DNA of 5,589 nt from Candidatus Manganitrophaceae bacterium. GTDB taxonomy: Bacteria; Nitrospirota; Nitrospiria; SBBL01; Manganitrophaceae. The notes under the pieces were generated by a model, which saw nothing but the letters and a program-made list of their open reading frames with translations, was not told the origin of the DNA and did not search any database. The translations under genes and the position numbers were made by a program. Positions within the stretch are counted from its first letter, which is position 1. Each line of letters begins with the position of its first letter. The stretch spans positions 1-5,589 of the forward strand of contig SCUR01000129.1 of the NCBI GenBank assembly GCA_004297235.1. Direction: 5' to 3'. Positions 1 to 5,589 of the stretch are shown one piece after another.

Positions 1-34
1 CCGGGTAATGGGTTCTCTTTGAGTCGTTTAAGCC

Positions 35-64
35 ATTATAAAAGATGAGGAGGGGTGAAGGCAA
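35..64 (-). promoter_or_regulatory. Possible promoter pointing out of the left edge
   Basis: On the minus strand TTGCCT (64-59, four of six matches to TTGACA) is followed after 18 bp by a perfect TATAAT (40-35). It lies about 100 bp downstream of the thiolase stop in a 161-bp stretch with no gene. It would drive a gene beyond the left edge, with transcription starting near position 28. The AT-rich box stands out in GC-richer surroundings. A prediction only, and the -35 match is modest. Confidence 0.4.
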
Positions 65-161
65 TCCTCTTTTTGACGCCTGCATTTTTATTTACAGGAT
101 AAGAGCCGGAATTTTCCTTCCCTTTGAACGGCTTGCGGATTGATCAAATCGGCCGAGCCTT

Positions 162-1445
162 TTACGACCGCTCGAGGATGCTGACGGTGATGTAGGTGCC
201 GGTGCCGGCGTGGCTGTGGATCAATCCGCGTTTTGGGTTTTTGATCTGGAGCTTTCCGACGCCGAGGTGTTTCTTGATCGTTCCTTGTAATTGCCAGAAG
301 GCGAAGACCGCCTGCATGAGGCCGGTCGCGCCGACCGGGTGACCGCAGGCGAGCAATCCGCCGCTCGGGTTGACCGGGAGGCGCCCCTGCTTCGGCAGGT
401 TGAGGCCGTAGTCGATTCCCGGCATGAAGGGATTCCCCGCCTCGACAAAGGCTCCCCCTTCCCCGTATTTGCAGAGGCCGAGATCTTCATAGGTCTGGAT
501 CTCGGAGGAGGTGTAGGCGTCGTGCAGCTCGATGAAATCGAAATCGTCGATCGGGTTTTGAACCCCGGCCATCTCATACGCCTGTTTGGCCGCCGCGCGC
601 CCGCCGCGGAAGGAGTGGACGCCGGGGTATTTGAGATTCCGGTAGTCGCTTGCTTTTTCATGCGGCAGAAGCAACACCTTTCCGTGGGGCCGGTCGGCCA
701 TCCGCATCGCGTCGCTTCCCGAGCCGACGCCGGTGATCTTCACCGGATCGGGACAAAGCTTCATGGCGACCTCTTCCGAGGCGAGGAGGCAGACGGCGGC
801 GCCGTCCGACATGGTGCAGATGTCGAGCATCGTCAGCGGGGTGGCGACCATCTGGGAATTTCTCACGTCGGCCACCGTCAGCTTTTCGGGCCGCTGCGCG
901 TACGGATTGTAGATTGCGTTGGCGTGATTTTTAATCGACACCATCGCCAGCTGCTCCGGCGTGGTTCCGAACTCGTGCATATGCCGACGGACCATCATGG
1001 CGTAATAGCCGGTGTAGAAACCGCCGACCGGGAAATCGAAGTTGGTGTCCGAAGCGAGCGCGATGAACTCGTTTCCCTTCCAGGTGTTTACCCGCGACAT
1101 CGTCTCGAAACCGAAGGCAAGGCAGACATTCATCCGTCCCGAGGAGACCGCTTCCCAGGCGCTTTGAAAGCAGAGCCCGCCGGTCGCCCCTCCTCCCTCG
1201 ATCCGCTTCGACGGCTTGGGGCAGAGGCCGAGATAGTCCTGGACCATGCTGGCCGCTTTCAATTGACGGGTGAAATGATCGGAGAAGTAGGAGCCGACGG
1301 CGCCGTCGATCATCTCCCGTTTTAATTTGGGGAGATTGTCCAGAGCGTAGTCGAACGCCTCTTTGACCATGTAGCGGAAATCTTTTTCGGGATTGGCCTT
1401 TTTGAATTTGGTGATTCCGCCGGTAATCATGTAGACGGGGCGCAT
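162..1445 (-). CDS. SCP-x/thiolase-superfamily protein lacking the canonical nucleophilic Cys
   Basis: Thiolase-fold protein of 427 residues, related by eye to the SCP-x-type thiolases usually annotated as acetyl-CoA acetyltransferase. These normally cleave or form beta-ketoacyl-CoA. Recognisable family blocks are EGGGATGGLCFQSAWEAVSSG (about 83-103), the N-terminal-half closing region TMSDGAA (211-217), the HDAYTSSEIQTYEDLGL block (308-324), and NPSGGLLACGHPVGATG (359-375) with the active-site His369. The C-terminal glycine loop is HSHAGTGT (410-417). In relatives the first block reads like E-A-A-C-A-S-G-G, and its Cys is the acyl-accepting nucleophile; here that position is Gly86 (codon 1190-1188), and the nearest Cys is Cys92. 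The HDCF Cys of some SCP2 thiolases is Ala310. A true thiolase reaction is therefore doubtful; a lyase/aldolase or non-catalytic role is possible. The start is ATG 1445 because GAGAGG (1459-1454) lies 8 bp before it. An upstream in-frame TTG at 1517 is the -35 box, and ATG 1451 sits only 2 bp from the SD. No DUF35 partner gene is in view. Confidence 0.85.
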   Translation of the reverse strand: MRPVYMITGGITKFKKANPEKDFRYMVKEAFDYALDNLPKLKREMIDGAVGSYFSDHFTRQLKAASMVQDYLGLCPKPSKRIEGGGATGGLCFQSAWEAVSSGRMNVCLAFGFETMSRVNTWKGNEFIALASDTNFDFPVGGFYTGYYAMMVRRHMHEFGTTPEQLAMVSIKNHANAIYNPYAQRPEKLTVADVRNSQMVATPLTMLDICTMSDGAAVCLLASEEVAMKLCPDPVKITGVGSGSDAMRMADRPHGKVLLLPHEKASDYRNLKYPGVHSFRGGRAAAKQAYEMAGVQNPIDDFDFIELHDAYTSSEIQTYEDLGLCKYGEGGAFVEAGNPFMPGIDYGLNLPKQGRLPVNPSGGLLACGHPVGATGLMQAVFAFWQLQGTIKKHLGVGKLQIKNPKRGLIHSHAGTGTYITVSILERS

Positions 1446-1488
1446 CGGCATGACCTCTCGATTGGGTGGAAGGGATGAATCGGGATCA

Positions 1489-1517
1489 ATCGTAGCGGAG
1501 GAGGGGGAAGCTGTCAA
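1489..1517 (-). promoter_or_regulatory. Sigma70-type promoter for the thiolase-like gene
   Basis: On the minus strand a perfect -35 box TTGACA (1517-1512) is followed after exactly 17 bp by TACGAT (1494-1489), which matches TATAAT at four of six positions including the key A2 and T6. Transcription would begin near 1482, giving a leader of about 37 bases before the ATG at 1445, with GAGAGG inside it as ribosome binding site. The position in the gap after phoU fits an independent transcription unit. Predicted from sequence only. Confidence 0.6.
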
Positions 1518-1586
1518 GATATAGTGAAGCGGAGTGCGGAATCGGAATGTGATCTAGAGTATTAGAGAAAGGTCTGGAGAGCTTAT

Positions 1587-1621
1587 CTTTAACGCCTCAC
1601 TTCTTACTCCTGACTCCTCAC
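1587..1621 (-). repeat. Degenerate tandem heptamer repeat (GTNAGGA-like), about five units
   Basis: Read on the minus strand, five consecutive 7-bp units follow the phoU stop: GTGAGGA, GTCAGGA, GTAAGAA, GTGAGGC, GTTAAAG. The first four share GTNAGNN and the last is the most diverged. The 7-bp periodicity and the purine richness differ from the flanking sequence. The array lies between phoU and the thiolase promoter. It resembles the short heptanucleotide repeats that occur in many copies between genes of some bacteria (for example the STRR repeats of cyanobacteria), but relationship to any named family is not claimed. Confidence 0.5.
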
Positions 1622-1627
1622 CGCCTT

Positions 1628-2284
1628 TCACACTTTCGTGTGTCGAATGATCTTCCCTTCCACCAGATAGACCACCATTTCGGCGATGTTGGTGGCGTGG
1701 TCGCCGATCCGCTCGATGTATTTTGAGACGAAGCTGATCCGGATCGCGCGGGTGATGGTGGCGGGATTCTCCGTCATATAGGAGAGGAGCTCGCGGAAGA
1801 TCTGCTGGGTGAGATCATCGATAAATTCATCCTCCGCGCAGACCCTTCTGGCGAGGGTGGCGTCTTTGTTGACGAAGGCGTCGAGCGCCTCGCGGACCAT
1901 CTTCTGAGCGGCTTCCGCCATCCGGGGCAGATCGATGTACGGTTTGAGGAGCGGCTCTTCGGCGAGCTCGATCGACCGCTCGCAAATGTCTTCGGCCAGA
2001 TCGCTCATTCGCTCCAGGTCGGTGGTGATCTTCATGGCGGTGGTGATGAAGCGGAGGTCGCGGGCCGCCGGCTGGTAGAGGGCGAGCAGGCGAATGCAAT
2101 CCTCGTCGATCTCGACGTCCATCGCATTGACGAGGTGGTCGTTCTGGATCGTCTGTTTTGCCAGCGCGGTATCCCGTTCGACGAGCGCTTTGATGGAAGC
2201 GGCGATCTGCGTTTCGACCAGCGCTCCCATCTTCAGAATTCTTTCCTTGAGCCGGGTCAGCTCTTCTTCAAAATGGCGGTGCAT
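1628..2284 (-). CDS. phoU: Phosphate signalling/uptake regulator PhoU
   Basis: Cytoplasmic regulator that in well-studied bacteria links the Pst transporter to the PhoR/PhoB two-component system, silencing the Pho regulon and restraining uptake when phosphate is plentiful. It has 218 residues, a typical PhoU length, and two repeated three-helix PhoU domains (about 1-110 and 115-218). The family signature LYQPAARDLRFI is at 69-80. The two metal-binding helices carry the repeated E-R-x-x-D pattern: DLERMSDLAEDI (89-100) and IERIGDHATNIAE (190-202). The ribosome binding site AAGGAG (2294-2289) is 4 bp before the ATG and overlaps the stop of the preceding DUF1232 gene. It is the last gene of the pst cluster on this strand. 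No convincing rho-independent terminator is seen after it; a short CACAC-GAAA-GTGTG hairpin covers the end of the gene (1629-1642) but lacks a T tract. Confidence 0.95.
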   Translation of the reverse strand: MHRHFEEELTRLKERILKMGALVETQIAASIKALVERDTALAKQTIQNDHLVNAMDVEIDEDCIRLLALYQPAARDLRFITTAMKITTDLERMSDLAEDICERSIELAEEPLLKPYIDLPRMAEAAQKMVREALDAFVNKDATLARRVCAEDEFIDDLTQQIFRELLSYMTENPATITRAIRISFVSKYIERIGDHATNIAEMVVYLVEGKIIRHTKV

Positions 2285-2292
2285 CTCTCTCC

Positions 2293-2580
2293 TTAAGAGG
2301 TTATTTCAATTCGACGGGCCTGCGCCCGATATGGGTTCAGTATTTCTTTTGGGATCAACCGAAGGGCCCACGTCACCAACATGAAAACGAGGATGAGATC
2401 GTCCGCCTGTCCGAGACCCAGGAGGAAATCGGGGATCAGGTCGAGCGGGAGCAAGAGGTATCCGAGGGCGAAGGTGAGGAACAGCTTGGCCCGGGTTGGG
2501 ATGTGCGGGCTCTTCAGCACAAGCCGATAGATCTTCAGCGCCTGTTTTAAATATTGACCGATCCTCTTCAGCCGTTTCAT
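2293..2580 (-). CDS. DUF1232 (YkvA-like) small membrane protein
   Basis: Small protein of 95 residues of unknown function. It begins with a basic amphipathic stretch (MKRLKRIGQYLKQALK), followed by two hydrophobic segments at about 31-54 and 62-77. Between them is the DUF1232 hallmark PLDLIPD..LGLGQADDL (45-62), with conserved Pro, Asp and the DD pair. This family is widespread, small and membrane-associated, and no biochemical role is established for it as far as I know. A good ribosome binding site (AAGGAG at 2590-2585) lies 4 bp before the ATG. The gene sits 38 bp after pstB and 8 bp before phoU. Its TAA stop is part of the sequence that forms the phoU ribosome binding site (TAAGGAG), so it is almost certainly co-transcribed with the pst genes and may be coupled to phoU. 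A role in phosphate transport is only an inference from this position. Confidence 0.85.
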   Translation of the reverse strand: MKRLKRIGQYLKQALKIYRLVLKSPHIPTRAKLFLTFALGYLLLPLDLIPDFLLGLGQADDLILVFMLVTWALRLIPKEILNPYRAQARRIEITS

Positions 2581-2618
2581 GATTCTCCTTTCTCTCCCCG
2601 GATGAGGGAAACCGGCCG

Positions 2619-3374
2619 TTATCCGAATCGTCCGGTGATGTAATCTTCCGTCCGGGAATCTTTCGGATTGGTGAACATCCGGGAGGTCGGATCGAACTCC
2701 ACCAACTCCCCCATCAGGAAAAAACCGGTGATGTCCGAGATCCGGGCGGCCTGCTGCATGTTATGGGTTACAATCACAATGGTATAACTTTCTTTCAATT
2801 CCCGCAACAACTCTTCGATTCGGCCGGTGGCGATCGGGTCGATGGCCGAGGTCGGCTCATCGAGCAGGAGCACTTCGGGCGCGACAGCGAGCGCCCGGGC
2901 GATGCAGAGCCGCTGCTGCTGCCCCCCGGAGAGGGAGAGGGCCGATTGAGGGAGCCGGTCCTTGACCTCCTCCCAGATCGCCGCCTTCTTGAGGCTTTCC
3001 TCGACGACGGTATCGATCTTTTCTTTGTTCTTGACCCCCTGAATCCGCAAGCCGTAAGCGATGTTTTCGTAGATGCTCTTTGGAAAAGGGTTCGGCTTCT
3101 GAAAGACCATCCCGATCTTTCTTCGGACGTCGATCACATCCATGCCCCGGGAGTAAATATCTTTCCCCTGATAGAGAATGCTCCCCTCCACGCGAAAGCC
3201 GGGGACCAGGTCATTCATCCGATTGAGACAGCGGACAAAGGTGCTCTTGCCGCAGCCGGAGGGGCCGATGACCGCCGTGACCGCTTTGGCCGGGATTTCC
3301 ATGTTGACGTCCCGCAGCGCCTGTTTTTTTCCGTAAAAGACATTCAGTTTTTGAACGTGAAATGCGGCATCCAT
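2619..3374 (-). CDS. pstB: Phosphate ABC transporter ATP-binding protein PstB
   Basis: Cytoplasmic ATPase that powers phosphate import through PstC/PstA. With the ATG at 3374 it has 251 residues, standard for PstB. All nucleotide-binding motifs are present: Walker A GPSGCGKST (37-45), the Q-loop region MVFQKPNPFPKSIYENIAYG with the PNPFP stretch characteristic of PstB, signature LSGGQQQR, Walker B LLLDEP followed by TSAIDPIAT (commonly SALDP in relatives), and the switch His in VTHNMQQA. The frame can also start at a GTG at 3383, but that codon lies inside the Shine-Dalgarno sequence AGGTGG (3385-3380). This site is 5 bp before the ATG at 3374, so the ATG is chosen. The SD itself overlaps the end of pstA, coupling the two genes. 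Confidence 0.96.
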   Translation of the reverse strand: MDAAFHVQKLNVFYGKKQALRDVNMEIPAKAVTAVIGPSGCGKSTFVRCLNRMNDLVPGFRVEGSILYQGKDIYSRGMDVIDVRRKIGMVFQKPNPFPKSIYENIAYGLRIQGVKNKEKIDTVVEESLKKAAIWEEVKDRLPQSALSLSGGQQQRLCIARALAVAPEVLLLDEPTSAIDPIATGRIEELLRELKESYTIVIVTHNMQQAARISDITGFFLMGELVEFDPTSRMFTNPKDSRTEDYITGRFG

Positions 3375-3376
3375 GG

Positions 3377-4306
3377 TTACCACCTAATTTTCTTTTGATA
3401 GCGGTGTCGGAGATAAACGGCGATCCCATTCATCACGAATGTGATGATTAAGAGGATAATGATTCCCGCCGCCGCGTTGATTGAAAAGGCCTTCTGGGGG
3501 CGCGAGACCCAATTGAAGACCTGGATCGGCAGCGCGGTGAAGGCGTCGAAGAGCCCTTGGGGGTGGATGAAGGGAGGCTCCAGCGAGACCGGCGGGGTCG
3601 GGACGAAGGCGACATAGGTCAAGGCCCCGATCGTGATCAGCGGAGCGGTTTCTCCGATCGCCCGCGACATGGCCAGGATCGTTCCGGTCAAAATCCCCGG
3701 CATCGCGGCCGGCAGGACCTGATGGCGAATCGTCTGCCACTTGCTCGCGCCGAGGGCGTAAGAGGCTTCTCGGATCGAAGCCGGAATGGCCCGGATCGAT
3801 TCCCGGGAGGCGAGAATGACGATCGGGAGAACGAGGATCGCCAGGGTGGCCGCCCCGGCCAGGACACTTCTGCCCAGATTCAATCCGCGCACGAAAAGCC
3901 CCAGCCCCAACAGACCATAGATGATCGAGGGGACGCCGGCCAGATTCGCGATGTTGATTTCGATGAAGCCGGTGAGCCAGCTTTTCCGTCCGTACTCTTC
4001 AAGATAGGTGGCGGAGGCGACCCCGAGGGGGAAAGCGATGAGGGCCGTCAAGACCATCAGCCAGGCGGTGCCGACCCAGGCGGAGAGGATGCCGGCGTTC
4101 TCCGGTTTCCGAGAGGGATACTGGGTCAAGAAGTCCCAGCCGAGCCGTGGATATCCATCGATAAAGACGTCGATCAGCAAGACCAAGAGAACCGCCAGAC
4201 CGACGGTCGTTGCGAAGAGGCCGAGGATGGAGAAGGCCCGATCGGCGAGTCGGCCGATCCGTTTATGATCGCTGATTTCAACGCGGATTGTCTCTTGCCC
4301 GTTCAT
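3377..4306 (-). CDS. pstA: Phosphate ABC transporter permease PstA
   Basis: Second inner-membrane permease of the Pst importer, partner of PstC. It has 309 residues, within the usual range for the family. After a charged cytoplasmic N-terminus (1-23), hydrophobic helices are seen at about 25-49, 74-99, 119-138, 148-167, 203-235 and 281-302. The EAA loop is at about 180-205 (EASYALGASKWQTIR..VLPAAMPGI) and is followed by SRAIGETAP at 214-222, typical of PstA. The start ATG at 4306 overlaps the pstC stop by 4 bp, which suggests translational coupling. It also has its own strong ribosome binding site, AGGGAGG at 4320-4314, 7 bp upstream. The stop TAA is 2 bp before the pstB ATG. Nothing is broken or missing. 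Confidence 0.96.
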   Translation of the reverse strand: MNGQETIRVEISDHKRIGRLADRAFSILGLFATTVGLAVLLVLLIDVFIDGYPRLGWDFLTQYPSRKPENAGILSAWVGTAWLMVLTALIAFPLGVASATYLEEYGRKSWLTGFIEINIANLAGVPSIIYGLLGLGLFVRGLNLGRSVLAGAATLAILVLPIVILASRESIRAIPASIREASYALGASKWQTIRHQVLPAAMPGILTGTILAMSRAIGETAPLITIGALTYVAFVPTPPVSLEPPFIHPQGLFDAFTALPIQVFNWVSRPQKAFSINAAAGIIILLIITFVMNGIAVYLRHRYQKKIRW

Positions 4307-5160
4307 TCGTAGACCTCCCTGAATCGCTTCCGAAGCGAATAGCTGATGATATTCAATAAAAAGGTCACGACAAAGAGGCTCATTCCCGCCGCAAAGATCG
4401 TCCGGTACTCGATCGTCCCGGCGGGGGTGTCTCCGAGGCTGACCTGAACGATGTAGGCGGTGACCGTCTCGACCGGAACGAAAGGATTGAGGGTCAATCT
4501 CGGCTGCAGGCCGGCGGCGACCGCCACGATCATCGTCTCCCCTACCGCGCGGGAGATGCCGAGAATAAACGAAGCGGCCACGCCGGAGAAGGCGGCGGGG
4601 AGAACGACGCGGAGGGCCACCTGAAGCCGGGTGGAGCCGAGGGCATATCCCCCTTCCCGCAATCCATTCGGAACGGCGTGCATGGCGTCTTCGCTGAGCG
4701 ACGAGATAATCGGGATGATCATGATTCCCATGACGATGCCGGGACTCAAGGCGTTGAAACCGGAAAGATCGGGGATGATTTTTTGGAGCAGCGGCGTCAC
4801 GAACAGAAGGGCGAAGTAACCATAGACGACGGTGGGGATCGCCGCCAGGATCTCTAAAAAGGGTTTGGCGGTCGTCCGGAGCCGATCGGAAGCATATTCG
4901 CTTAAATAAATGGCGCTGATCAATCCGATCGGTAGAGAGACCGCCATCGCAATGAGCGTCGTCAAGAAAGTTCCGGTAAAGAGGGGGAGGATGCCGAAAT
5001 GTTTATCGGCAAAGAGGGGGGTCCATTCGGTGTCTGTCAGGAAGTCGAGAATAGAGACCTCGCCGAAAAATGAAACGGTTTCGAAGAGGAGCACCCCGAT
5101 AATGCCGACGGTGATAAAAACGGATAAGAGGGCGCTCAAGAAGAGGGCCCCCTCGATCAT
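4303..5160 (-). CDS. pstC: Phosphate ABC transporter permease PstC
   Basis: Inner-membrane permease subunit that forms the phosphate channel together with PstA. From the ATG at 5160 it has 285 residues, close to the family's usual length of about 290-300. Hydrophobic segments are seen at about residues 5-30, 57-86, 100-125, 138-155, 193-217 and near the C-terminus, giving six membrane helices. The cytoplasmic EAA-type loop that docks on the ATPase is at about 167-194 (REGGYALGSTRLQ...VLPAAFSG), followed by SRAVGET (203-209), a strong Pst permease signature. The gene follows pstS by 39 bp and ends in a TGA that overlaps the pstA start (ATGA). The ATG has only a weak ribosome binding site. The same frame is open back to the pstS stop and contains a CTG at 5196 with AAGGG 9 bp before it, so the true protein may be 12 residues longer (297). 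Function is secure; the start is uncertain. Confidence 0.95.
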   Translation of the reverse strand: MIEGALFLSALLSVFITVGIIGVLLFETVSFFGEVSILDFLTDTEWTPLFADKHFGILPLFTGTFLTTLIAMAVSLPIGLISAIYLSEYASDRLRTTAKPFLEILAAIPTVVYGYFALLFVTPLLQKIIPDLSGFNALSPGIVMGIMIIPIISSLSEDAMHAVPNGLREGGYALGSTRLQVALRVVLPAAFSGVAASFILGISRAVGETMIVAVAAGLQPRLTLNPFVPVETVTAYIVQVSLGDTPAGTIEYRTIFAAGMSLFVVTFLLNIISYSLRKRFREVYE

Positions 5161-5199
5161 CCACTCGCTGATTTTTTGGTAATCTCTCTGCGTCAGAGG

Positions 5200-5589
5200 T
5201 TATTTCCCTTCGCGCTGTAAAAGATCTTCGATGCCGACGCCGACCTGCGATTTTCCCCCGAAGACCGAGCCGGCGACCCGCTTCTGGAAACGCTGGAGCC
5301 CCAGCGCGTACGCCTTGTCGGGGAGGGCGACATATCCGACCTCTTTGGCGAGCGCCGCCCCGTTCTTAAGATAGAAATCGACGAAAGACTGCACTTCCGG
5401 CCTGTCGGCCGATTTCGTATTGACGTAGATGAAAATCGGCCGGGCGAGCGGCTGGTAGCTCCCCTTCACGATGTTGTCATACGTGGCGAGGACCGGTCCT
5501 TTTCCGTTGGCGTCGTTTTCATCGTCGATCGGCACCAGCTTGAGCCGGTCTTTGTTTTCCTCATAATAAGCGACCCCGAAGAAGCCGAG
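5200..5589 (-). CDS. pstS: Phosphate ABC transporter substrate-binding protein PstS, C-terminal part (5' end cut by window)
   Basis: Periplasmic phosphate-binding subunit of the Pst importer; it captures inorganic phosphate and delivers it to the PstC/PstA channel. Only the last 129 codons are inside the window. The reading frame is open from the right edge (LGFFGVAYYEENKDRLKLVP...) to a TAA at 5202-5200. The visible part matches the second half of PstS proteins: a 'G(F/Y)FG.AYYEENK' segment, a 'SYQPLARPIFIYVN' strand and a 'VQSFVDFYLKNG' helix, followed by the usual closing 'VGYVALP' stretch. The signal peptide and the phosphate-contacting residues, including the family's SGT-type motif, should lie beyond the right edge and cannot be checked. 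A GTG at 5535 is internal, not a start, because family-like sequence continues upstream of it. Its position directly before pstC, pstA and pstB makes the assignment very secure. It is probably under PhoB control as in other bacteria, but the promoter is not in view. Confidence 0.95.
   Translation of the reverse strand, partial: LGFFGVAYYEENKDRLKLVPIDDENDANGKGPVLATYDNIVKGSYQPLARPIFIYVNTKSADRPEVQSFVDFYLKNGAALAKEVGYVALPDKAYALGLQRFQKRVAGSVFGGKSQVGVGIEDLLQREGK

Noticed and set aside
44..74. Inverted repeat GAGGA / TCCTC with T5 on the plus strand, as a rho-independent terminator
   Set aside because: The stem is 5 bp with a 13-base loop, and extends only through a mismatch and a wobble pair. No plus-strand gene ends here in view, and on the minus strand the T tract is interrupted.
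291..1325. A long plus-strand open frame (344 codons) opposite the thiolase-like gene
   Set aside because: Its translation is low-complexity and matches no recognised family, while the opposite strand encodes a clear thiolase-fold protein with conserved motifs. It is an antisense shadow caused by GC-rich codon use. The same holds for plus-strand frames opposite pstB (2763-3398) and pstA (3557-4312).
1501..1530. CTGTCAAGATATAGTGAAG as a Pho box
   Set aside because: Only the first half resembles the CTGTCAT consensus; the half-site 11 bp later matches at about three of seven positions. The CTGTCAA is explained by the -35 box on the other strand.
1629..1642. Hairpin CACAC-GAAA-GTGTG covering the phoU stop codon, as a terminator
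   Set aside because: The stem is only 5 bp and no T tract follows on the minus strand; it is probably chance within codons for the C-terminal residues HTKV.
2296..2307. Twelve-base sequence AGAGGTTATTTC shared with 5195-5206, as a repeat at gene ends
   Set aside because: A 12-bp match is expected about once by chance in a window of this size, and the two copies have no shared flanks beyond both containing or adjoining a gene end.

Overview
All genes in this window are read from the minus strand, so transcription runs from right to left. The window holds most of a high-affinity phosphate uptake operon (pstS-pstC-pstA-pstB), a small DUF1232 membrane protein, phoU, and then a separate SCP-x-type thiolase-superfamily gene. 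The operon lacks transposases, phage genes, CRISPR arrays and RNA genes, and looks like ordinary bacterial chromosome. The GC content is moderately high (high fifties by eye, not counted), and strong purine-rich ribosome binding sites precede most starts. Protein flavour suggests a Gram-negative environmental lineage such as Nitrospirota or a deltaproteobacterial relative, but this is a weak impression and no taxonomic marker is present.

Right part (5589 to 2619): the C-terminal 129 codons of pstS are followed by pstC, pstA (4-bp ATGA overlap with pstC) and pstB (2 bp after the pstA stop). Together they encode a complete ABC phosphate importer: a periplasmic phosphate-binding protein, two permease subunits and the ATPase. 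The pstS promoter and any Pho box lie beyond the right edge.

Middle (2580 to 1628): a 95-residue DUF1232 (YkvA-like) protein lies between pstB and phoU, 38 bp after pstB and 8 bp before phoU. PhoU links the transporter to the PhoR/PhoB phosphate-sensing pathway. The tight spacing suggests that the DUF1232 gene is co-transcribed and perhaps translationally coupled to phoU.

Left part (1627 to 1): a gap of about 180 bp between phoU and the thiolase gene carries a short degenerate heptamer repeat and a good sigma70-type promoter (TTGACA, 17 bp, TACGAT). This indicates that the thiolase gene is an independent transcription unit. The long open frame extends upstream to a TTG, but that TTG is the -35 box, so the start is placed at the ATG at 1445. 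The thiolase-like protein has Gly where the family's nucleophilic Cys normally sits, which makes a classical thiolase activity doubtful and is the most interesting point in the window. The last 161 bp hold no gene but contain a second promoter-like sequence with a perfect TATAAT, pointing out of the window.
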